From the NCBI RefSeq assembly GCF_946479605.1, contig NZ_CAMLGT010000203.1:1-7012 (forward strand): 7,012 nucleotides of DNA. The letters are read 5' to 3'. Both the position numbers and the translations under genes were made by a program. The notes beneath the pieces were generated by a model. It was not told the DNA's origin. It was given only the letters and a program-made list of their open reading frames with translations, and made no database searches. Position 1 is the first letter of the stretch; each line of letters begins with the position of its first letter. The DNA is from an uncultured Lacibacter sp. (GTDB lineage: Bacteria > Bacteroidota > Bacteroidia > Chitinophagales > Chitinophagaceae). Positions 1-5,931 of the stretch are shown piece after piece.

Positions 1-816
<816 letters not shown>

Positions 817-838
817 AAATGAAGTTTGATACTGACTA

Positions 839-856
839 TTAATTCTCAAGAATTAA
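839..856 (-). other. Leader hairpin immediately upstream of 16S
   Basis: TTAATTCTCAAGAATTAA has perfect 8-base arms around a 2-base centre. A 2-base loop is too tight, so in RNA the innermost pair probably opens. It ends about 22 bases from the inferred 16S 5' end. It may help leader folding or processing. Its role is inferred; the RNase III processing stem with the 16S trailer cannot be tested because the trailer is outside the window. Confidence 0.5.
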
Positions 857-931
857 CAGTTCAAAATCGAATTTTATTACGCTTAAAATTTACCCGTTCT
901 ATTTTCATAAAACGTTGCTGTTGCTTCCATT

Positions 932-943
932 CTTTCAAAGATC
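932..943 (-). promoter_or_regulatory. boxA-like rRNA antitermination site
   Basis: The minus-strand sequence GATCTTTGAAAG resembles the boxA consensus (TGCTCTTTAACA), the site in rRNA leader RNA where NusB and NusE (ribosomal protein S10) bind to make RNA polymerase resist termination. It lies about 115 bases before 16S and about 30 bases after the inferred transcription start, which fits a boxA. It overlaps a 12-bp palindrome CAAAGATCTTTG (936-947). The assignment rests on sequence similarity and position only; no boxB stem was recognised beside it. Confidence 0.5.
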
Positions 944-961
944 TTTGCTGTTTTTTTTAAC

Positions 962-976
962 CCGTTTTTTGAACGG
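962..976 (-). other. Hairpin at the 5' end of the rRNA leader transcript
   Basis: The minus-strand sequence CCGTTCAAAAAACGG can form a 5-bp stem (CCGTT/AACGG) with a 5-base loop. It starts at about the expected transcription start of the proximal promoter, so the primary rRNA transcript may begin with this structure. It is followed by AAAA-rich rather than U-rich RNA, so it is not an intrinsic terminator. Confidence 0.4.
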
Positions 977-980
977 AGTG

Positions 981-1012
981 CAAAGGTAAGGGGCTTTCTC
1001 ATTTCAACCAAA
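981..1012 (-). promoter_or_regulatory. Proximal rRNA promoter (Bacteroidota type)
   Basis: On the minus strand there is a -33 TTTG (1012-1009), a 20-base spacer and a -7 TACCTTTG (988-981). This is an exact match to the Bacteroidota housekeeping promoter TTTG/TAnnTTTG. Transcription should start near 976 and run into the 16S leader. The core is almost the same as the distal copy at 1118-1149: both share TTTGGTTGAA around the -33 element and CCCTTACCTTTGCA around the -7 element. An A-rich stretch lies upstream and could act like an UP element. Confidence 0.88.
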
Positions 1013-1037
1013 ATTTTCAAAACATTTTTGAAAATTT
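1011..1037. repeat. Perfect 12-bp inverted repeat overlapping the proximal rRNA promoter
   Basis: The arms AAATTTTCAAAA (1011-1022) and TTTTGAAAATTT (1026-1037) are exact inverted copies separated by CAT. The left arm overlaps two bases of the proximal promoter's -33 TTTG. The position fits an operator or an AT-rich upstream element. The region is so AT-rich that part of the symmetry may be chance. Confidence 0.55.
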
Positions 1038-1117
1038 ATTTTTTCTTCAAATTCATTCTAACTATCTGATTATCACCCTTTTAAAGAACTTTACCACTCC
1101 TCTATCAAAGCGGGATG

Positions 1118-1149
1118 CAAAGGTAAGGGTGCTGCATTCTTCAACCAAA
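1118..1149 (-). promoter_or_regulatory. Distal rRNA promoter (Bacteroidota type)
   Basis: On the minus strand there is a -33 TTTG (1149-1146), a 20-base spacer and a -7 TACCTTTG (1125-1118), matching the Bacteroidota consensus exactly. It lies 137 bp upstream of the proximal promoter and has the same spacer length and flanking bases, so it looks like the first of two tandem rRNA promoters. An A-tract region (revcomp of 1151-1170) lies just upstream, as expected for a strong promoter. The -33 element is about 72 bp past the truA stop. Confidence 0.85.
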
Positions 1150-1221
1150 CTTTTTTCATTCTTTTTTTAGTCAAAAAGACGAAACCCTTTGCTGGTAAGC
1201 GTTACAGTTGAAAAAAAGTTT

Positions 1222-1971
1222 TCAGGCTTGTAGAAAAAGATCGGAAGGATAGGTTACCTCTGTCAAAAACAAGCCTTTTGCAGGGGCTGAGAAGTCGGCG
1301 GCAGACATTTCACTGCTGTTGAGAATTGACTGAAACCAGTCAAGTGAAGATGTTCCCCGTGCTACACGTACCATTGAACCTACAAGACCACGTACCATGC
1401 CCCGCAAAAAACGATTTGCCTGCACTTCATATACCAGGCAATCATTTTCATGATACCATTTACTTTCAGCAATCGTGCAGATAAAGGTCTTCACCTGTGT
1501 GTTACGTTTTGAGAAGGCGGAGAAATCTGTTGCCTTCTTTACAGCTGCTGCACAACTATGCAAGACATCTTCATTAAGCGTATAAGGAAGAAACCAGGCC
1601 CTGTCATCAATAAAGGGGTTTTTCTGTGCATAGATATAGTAACGGTAACGACGTGCTGTTGCATGAAACCTACAATGTGCATCAGGTTTTACCTTACGAA
1701 CAGCGTTAATAACAATGGAGGAAGGAAGAATGGCATTGAGATTATATATTGCCTGTTGCGGAAACTCTTCCTGCCAATCGAAATGAAAATAGTTCTGTAG
1801 TGCATGTACACCAGCATCTGTTCGGGAAGAGCCCGTTAATTCTACCTCTGTTCTGAAAAAAATGCGGAATGCTTTTTGAATTTCAGATTGAATAGTAACC
1901 GCATTATGCTGTACCTGAAAGCCACTGTAATCCCCGCCTTTATACCCCAACTCCAGAAAATAACGTGGCAT
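1222..1971 (-). CDS. truA: tRNA pseudouridine synthase A (TruA)
   Basis: TruA converts uridine to pseudouridine at positions 38-40 in the anticodon arm of many tRNAs, in the cytoplasm. The 249-residue protein is slightly shorter than E. coli TruA (270). It carries the family hallmarks in order: the catalytic motif GSSRTDAGVHA with nucleophile Asp52 (about 47-57), the RRYRYYIY segment with the conserved active-site Tyr (107-114), DFSAFSKRNTQVKTF (149-163), FLRGMVRGLVGSMVRVARG (188-206) and the C-terminal AKGLFLTEVTYP (231-242). The start is MPRYFLELGYKG, the usual TruA N-terminus. The ATG lies 3 bases after the stop of the upstream DUF4476-like gene and has no clear Shine-Dalgarno sequence, so the two are probably cotranscribed and may be translationally coupled. 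Downstream is the rRNA promoter region, in the same direction. Complete and intact. Confidence 0.96.
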   Translation of the reverse strand: MPRYFLELGYKGGDYSGFQVQHNAVTIQSEIQKAFRIFFRTEVELTGSSRTDAGVHALQNYFHFDWQEEFPQQAIYNLNAILPSSIVINAVRKVKPDAHCRFHATARRYRYYIYAQKNPFIDDRAWFLPYTLNEDVLHSCAAAVKKATDFSAFSKRNTQVKTFICTIAESKWYHENDCLVYEVQANRFLRGMVRGLVGSMVRVARGTSSLDWFQSILNSSEMSAADFSAPAKGLFLTEVTYPSDLFLQA

Positions 1972-1974
1972 GGT

Positions 1975-3228
1975 CTATTGATTGGGCAGTAAAGCAGAGA
2001 ATCTGCGTTTGTAATACTCGTCCTGTATTGTATCGCCCAGTGATTTAAAATTAGAAAAGTCAGTGACATAGGGCAAAGCCGCATCAAACAAACGATAACG
2101 CCCTTCATCTGTTAAAAAGAGCGCTGAAAGAACCCGCAATTGACCAGATGTAAAGCATTTACTTTTGAATACTTTCTTTGCTTCATCTACCATCTGTTCA
2201 TCTTTACGCTGCGAAGCCATGCGACGGCGAAGTTTCACCAGATCGTTTTCTGTAGCAAAATCTTTACAGTTACTGTTAGGAAGCGAAGTTGTTTTTGTTT
2301 CATTCACCGGCTCTGTTATCACTACCGGTGCAGTTGCCTGTTCTTTCTTTTCCACTACATCCTGTTTGGAAATAACCGGTGTATCAACCTTAGGCGGCTC
2401 CACAATTGCTACTGTATCTTTCTTTATCGTTTCAGTTTTGGGCGTATCCACAGCTATGTTTACCGGCGCTGCAACGGAAGGGTCACGTTCAATAAACACA
2501 CGAATGGTATCCTTTGCTCCACTTGCTTCTGCTACTTCAAATACCATATCGGCACCTTCGGCACTAATAAACTTACGCACCTGCTTTATTGTTGATTTTG
2601 ACGGAGCTGTCCATTCCGGTTCCGTAACAACCGGTTTCTCCTCTTTTACTTCATCCTTTGCTGTTACGGTATCTTTTACCGGAGGAGTGATTGTTACCAC
2701 AGCCGGTTTTTCTTCTTTTGGTTTCTCCACTACTACTGGCTTTTCTTCCTTTACAACCGTAACCGTTTTTACAGTGCTATCCTGGGTTACTTTGGAAAGC
2801 ATGTTTGAAAACGGATCATTTGCAGGCGTTACATTGGCACCTGTGGTATTAACGGCAGGCCCTTGTTTTATAGCAGCATACACAATGGAAGAGGTTTGCA
2901 GATCATACAATCCCCATCCTTTATCATTAAAATTCTTTAACAGAAATCCTTTATCAGCTTTATCAATGGTGTATTGAAACTGCTGTTCGGACTGGTCACT
3001 TTTCGGAAAACCCACCACAAAATCCACTACCCCGTCTTTTAATTTGGGCAGAATGAGATAGCCGGATGTGGACGAACTGATGATCCTGTTATTGTACTTG
3101 ATATAGAAAGGCTGTTGATTATCTGTCTGCAGGTAAATAAAATGATTCAGCTGTGCATTTACCTGCACAGCAAACAAAACTAAAACCACTACGGCTGATA
3201 TCAATCTTCTGATCACGGATGTTTGCAT
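1975..3228 (-). CDS. Secreted DUF4476-like protein with K/E/P/V-rich linker
   Basis: A 417-residue protein of unknown function. Residues 1-25 form a signal peptide: an RR-containing N-region, the hydrophobic core AVVVLVLFAV and cleavage probably after VNA, leaving Gln26. A folded N-terminal part (about 26-122) is rich in aromatic and beta-type residues. Low-complexity linkers at about 150-210 and 250-318 are rich in K, E, P, V and T, with repeats such as KEEKPVV and EEKPAVV. Between them is a more ordered island (about 211-248, IKQVRKFISAEGADMVFEVAE). The C-terminus (about 321-410) resembles DUF4476: Cys321 and Cys358 about 37 residues apart, helices with FLTDEGRYRLFDAALPYV, and a D-x-x-N/S-F pattern. 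It probably acts in the periplasm or at the outer membrane. There is no lipobox Cys and no obvious type IX sorting domain. The next in-frame Met is 143, so Met1 is the only start that keeps the signal peptide. The domain name comes from pattern recognition. Confidence 0.85.
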   Translation of the reverse strand: MQTSVIRRLISAVVVLVLFAVQVNAQLNHFIYLQTDNQQPFYIKYNNRIISSSTSGYLILPKLKDGVVDFVVGFPKSDQSEQQFQYTIDKADKGFLLKNFNDKGWGLYDLQTSSIVYAAIKQGPAVNTTGANVTPANDPFSNMLSKVTQDSTVKTVTVVKEEKPVVVEKPKEEKPAVVTITPPVKDTVTAKDEVKEEKPVVTEPEWTAPSKSTIKQVRKFISAEGADMVFEVAEASGAKDTIRVFIERDPSVAAPVNIAVDTPKTETIKKDTVAIVEPPKVDTPVISKQDVVEKKEQATAPVVITEPVNETKTTSLPNSNCKDFATENDLVKLRRRMASQRKDEQMVDEAKKVFKSKCFTSGQLRVLSALFLTDEGRYRLFDAALPYVTDFSNFKSLGDTIQDEYYKRRFSALLPNQ

Positions 3229-3233
3229 GGCAA

Positions 3234-3268
3234 CAAAGCTAATTTTTTTTGTTTATCTGAATCACAAA
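3234..3268 (-). promoter_or_regulatory. Probable promoter of the DUF4476-like gene and truA
   Basis: On the minus strand, TTTG (3268-3265) is followed after 23 bases by TAGCTTTG (3241-3234), an exact match to the -7 consensus TAnnTTTG. The spacer is 3 bases longer than in the rRNA promoters here. Transcription would start close to 3229, almost at the ATG (3228-3226), so the mRNA would have little or no leader. No Shine-Dalgarno sequence precedes the ATG. Confidence 0.6.
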
Positions 3269-3328
3269 CCATTTGTCAAAATCTGTAGCCCAAATCGCAG
3301 GCCACTTTATCTTTACGGGCTAAAATAA

Positions 3329-3347
3329 AAAACAGGTAACCTGTTTT
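3329..3347. promoter_or_regulatory. 19-bp palindrome upstream of the aminopeptidase gene
   Basis: AAAACAGGTAACCTGTTTT has perfect 9-bp arms around a single central base and ends 22 bp before the aminopeptidase ATG at 3370. It could be a dimeric regulator's operator or a hairpin in the 5' untranslated region. A 1-base centre suits a DNA operator better than an RNA hairpin. No regulator gene lies in the window, and I found no full TTTG/TAnnTTTG promoter for the downstream gene; TATCTTTA at 3308-3315 is the nearest -7-like match but lacks a well-spaced TTTG. Confidence 0.5.
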
Positions 3348-3369
3348 GCTAAAAACAAATTCTTCGTTC

Positions 3370-5856
3370 ATGAAAAAAAATCTCATTGTTGGTCTGCTGA
3401 TGCTCAGCACCATCCCGGCTCTTGCACAGGAGCAGGAAAAGGCTGATACCAGCTGGAAAAAGATCTATCGTTCAACACCGGAAAAAACGCATGTGCTTAC
3501 CCACACAAAACTTGAGGCAGCCTTTGATATACCCAATGCTCAACTGTTGGGCAAAGCCTGGCTCACATTAAAACCGCATTTCTATCCCAGCAATACACTT
3601 TTGCTTGATGCAAAAGGAATGGAAATAAAAGAGGTGGCTGTACAGAAAGGAGCCGTTCGCAGCAAACTGAAATACGATTATGACGGACTGCTGCTGTCTG
3701 TAACCCTTGATAAAACTTACAAAGGCGGAGAGTCTTATACCGTTTATATCAATTATGTGGCCAAGCCAAATGATTTTAAAACAGAAGGCAGTGCTGCTAT
3801 TACCGATGCAAAAGGTTTGTATTTCATTAACCCGAAAGGAGAAGAGAAAGATAAACCCACACAAATCTGGACACAGGGCGAAACAGAGGCAACAAGTGTG
3901 TGGTGCCCCACCATTGATAAAACAAACCAGCGTACCACGCAGGAGTTCTACCTGACCGTTCCGGCAAAATGGGTAACACTCAGCAATGGTAAACTGATGA
4001 CACAAAAGCCAAACAGTAACGGCACACGTACTGATTACTGGAAAATGGATCTGCCCCATGCGCCTTATCTTTTCTTTATTGGCGCAGGCGATTTTGCTGT
4101 TGTAAAAGATACCTGGAAAGGCAAAGAAGTATCGTATTATGTAGAAAAGGAATATGCTCCTGTTGCCCGTAAAATATTTGGCAACACACCTGAAATGATG
4201 ACCTATTTTTCAAAGATCACCGGTGTGGAATATCCTTGGGTGAAATATGGACAAATGGTTGGTCGTGACTATGTAAGTGGTGCCATGGAAAATACAACAG
4301 CAACATTGCACCAGGAAAGTGCACAACAGGATGCACGTGAGCTGGTTGACGGCAATCAATGGGAAGGAACAATTGCCCATGAATTATTTCACCAGTGGTT
4401 TGGTGATTATGTGACAACAGAAAGCTGGAGCAATCTTACCCTCAACGAATCATTTGCCAACTACAGTGAATACTTGTGGGATGAATACAAATACAGCAAG
4501 GATAAAGCTGATGCCACGAACTACTCTGCTATGCAGGGCTATCTTGGCAGCGGAAGCGAAAAGAAAGACCTGGTTCGTTTTTACTACCACGACAAAGAGG
4601 ATATGTTTGATGCGGTGAGTTATAACAAAGGCGGACGCATTCTGCACATGCTCCGGAATTTTGTGGGCGACAGTGCTTTCTTTAAATCACTGAACGTGTA
4701 TCTCACAACCAATAAATACAAATCAACAGAAGCACACCAACTGCGTTTAGCTTTTGAAGAAGTAACCGGTAAGGATTTGAACTGGTTCTTTAACCAATGG
4801 TACTTCGGTGCAGGACATCCTGTACTGGATATTACTTACAGTTATGATGAAAACAGCAAGCAGGCACTAGTGATCGTAAAACAAACTCAAAAGGATAAAC
4901 TGTTCCAGTTGCCTGTTGCAATTGATATTTATCATGGCGGCAGCAAAAAACGTCACCAGGTGTGGGTGAAAAATGCAGTTGATACTTTCTCATTTGCAGC
5001 TGCAGCAAAACCCGATCTGATCAACTTTGACGGTGATAAGATCTTACTTGCGGTGAAGAAAGAAAACAAAACACTGGCTGAATACATACACCAGTATAAA
5101 TATGCCGGATTGTATTTAGACAGAAGAGAGGCGATTGATTTTGCAGCAAAAAAACAAGACGATGCAAAAGCGGTTGCCTTCCTGAAAGAAGCCCTCAATG
5201 ACAAATACAGCGGTATCAGAAATTTTGCTATTGGAAAATTAGACGGTAAAAAGCTAACAGTGGTTGAAGCCACAGAAGCTGCATTAGAAACCATTGCAAA
5301 GAAAGATGCAAGCCGCATTGTAAAAAGTGCTGCTGTTACATTTCTTGGCAACCTGAAAAAGCCTGCTTACAAAGCATTGTTCATTTCCCTGCTAAACGAT
5401 TCATCGTACACACTGAGTGCAGCTGCTTTAACAGCATTGGAAAAACTTGACCCGCCTGCGGCCTTAACAGAAGCAAAACGCCTGTCGAAAGAAAGTATGA
5501 AAGGCAACCTGGTTGAAGCTGTTGCAACAATTTTGATCAAGAGTGGCGATGAAGGTTCTTTTGATGAGATCACTAAAGCATACAGCAGCATGGGTCTTTC
5601 ACAAGCCAAGTTTAACTTAACAGCTACCTATGCCAACCTGCTGGGCAATATGAAAAACACCGAAAAAGTAAAGCGTGGCGTAGATGAAATTGTGAAATTC
5701 CGTGAAGCCATTCCTGAACAGTATGGATTGAATCCTGTTTTTGAAAACTTCCTTAAAACCATCATCGGCAAAAAGGAAACATTGAAGAAAGCAGGCGAAG
5801 ATGTAAATGCGCTGCAGGAGCAGATTGATTATATTAAGAGTAAGATGAAAGGATGA
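3370..5856 (+). CDS. Secreted M1-family zinc aminopeptidase with HEAT-like C-terminus
   Basis: An M1 (gluzincin) metallopeptidase that removes N-terminal residues from peptides. It is 828 residues from the ATG at 3370; an in-frame TTG at 3346 would add eight residues in front of a good signal peptide (MKKNLIVGLLMLSTIPALA, cleavage after Ala19), so the ATG is preferred. After an N-terminal beta domain come the exopeptidase motif GAMEN (304-308), the zinc site HELFH (337-341) with third ligand Glu360 in NESF exactly 18 residues later (HEXXH-X18-E), and the catalytic Tyr (about 418) in VSYNKGGRILHML. All key residues are present, so it should be active. Residues from about 565 to the end are helical with HEAT-like repeats (for example SRIVKSAAVTFLGNL). 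The last about 20 residues look like a short coiled coil. It is probably periplasmic or outer-membrane associated; there is no lipobox. It runs divergently from the DUF4476-like gene and ends before a strong terminator. Substrate preference cannot be read from the sequence. Confidence 0.95.
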   Translation: MKKNLIVGLLMLSTIPALAQEQEKADTSWKKIYRSTPEKTHVLTHTKLEAAFDIPNAQLLGKAWLTLKPHFYPSNTLLLDAKGMEIKEVAVQKGAVRSKLKYDYDGLLLSVTLDKTYKGGESYTVYINYVAKPNDFKTEGSAAITDAKGLYFINPKGEEKDKPTQIWTQGETEATSVWCPTIDKTNQRTTQEFYLTVPAKWVTLSNGKLMTQKPNSNGTRTDYWKMDLPHAPYLFFIGAGDFAVVKDTWKGKEVSYYVEKEYAPVARKIFGNTPEMMTYFSKITGVEYPWVKYGQMVGRDYVSGAMENTTATLHQESAQQDARELVDGNQWEGTIAHELFHQWFGDYVTTESWSNLTLNESFANYSEYLWDEYKYSKDKADATNYSAMQGYLGSGSEKKDLVRFYYHDKEDMFDAVSYNKGGRILHMLRNFVGDSAFFKSLNVYLTTNKYKSTEAHQLRLAFEEVTGKDLNWFFNQWYFGAGHPVLDITYSYDENSKQALVIVKQTQKDKLFQLPVAIDIYHGGSKKRHQVWVKNAVDTFSFAAAAKPDLINFDGDKILLAVKKENKTLAEYIHQYKYAGLYLDRREAIDFAAKKQDDAKAVAFLKEALNDKYSGIRNFAIGKLDGKKLTVVEATEAALETIAKKDASRIVKSAAVTFLGNLKKPAYKALFISLLNDSSYTLSAAALTALEKLDPPAALTEAKRLSKESMKGNLVEAVATILIKSGDEGSFDEITKAYSSMGLSQAKFNLTATYANLLGNMKNTEKVKRGVDEIVKFREAIPEQYGLNPVFENFLKTIIGKKETLKKAGEDVNALQEQIDYIKSKMKG

Positions 5857-5872
5857 ATGATGAGTAATGATT

Positions 5873-5905
5873 AAAAAAGGCGGCTCCGGGGAGCCGCCTT
5901 TTTTT
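5873..5905. terminator. Bidirectional intrinsic terminator
   Basis: A perfect 9-bp GC-rich stem (GGCGGCTCC 5879-5887, GGAGCCGCC 5890-5898) has a two-base centre, or about four after the closing pair opens. It is flanked by six A (5873-5878) and seven T (5899-5905). On the plus strand it ends the aminopeptidase transcript 17 bases after the stop; on the minus strand the A-run becomes a U-run and ends the SulP transcript 27 bases after its stop. The A and T tracts can also lengthen the stem. Confidence 0.95.
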
Positions 5906-5931
5906 GCATTTGTCCAAACAAAAACCAACTC

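Larger units (their letters stand above)
817..976 (-). other. 16S rRNA leader (transcribed spacer upstream of 16S)
   Basis: This is the roughly 160-base leader expected between the proximal rRNA promoter and the mature 16S 5' end, on the minus strand. It is AT-rich and contains no ORF. It holds three recognisable elements: a small hairpin at its very start (962-976), a boxA-like antitermination site (932-943) and a hairpin just before the 16S gene (839-856). Its upstream boundary depends on the inferred transcription start, about 5 bases past the -7 element. Confidence 0.75.

Noticed and set aside
1195..1205. GTAAGCGTTAC as a terminator stem after truA
   Set aside because: It has only 4-bp arms and no following U-run on the minus strand.
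1842..2108. Minus-strand ORF of 88 codons across the DUF4476-truA junction
   Set aside because: It is out of frame with both well-supported genes, which are intact on either side, and its product resembles nothing.
2640..2770. Repetitive stretch as a possible CRISPR or DNA repeat array
   Set aside because: The similarity comes from repeated KEEKP/VV codons in the linker of the secreted protein; units are irregular and there are no spacers.
2165..2977. A 270-codon plus-strand ORF rich in Ser, Thr and Phe
   Set aside because: It is antisense to the DUF4476-like gene. Its composition mirrors the K/E/P/V/T-rich linker on the other strand, and it has no recognisable domain; the overlapping 2140-2595 ORF is the same kind of shadow.
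3286..3322. TAGCCC and GGGCTA inverted repeat in the divergent intergenic region
   Set aside because: The 6-bp arms are 25 bases apart and are likely to occur by chance.
3346..3369. Upstream TTG start for the aminopeptidase
   Set aside because: It would put eight residues ahead of a standard signal peptide and would lie within the palindrome; the ATG at 3370 is the natural start.
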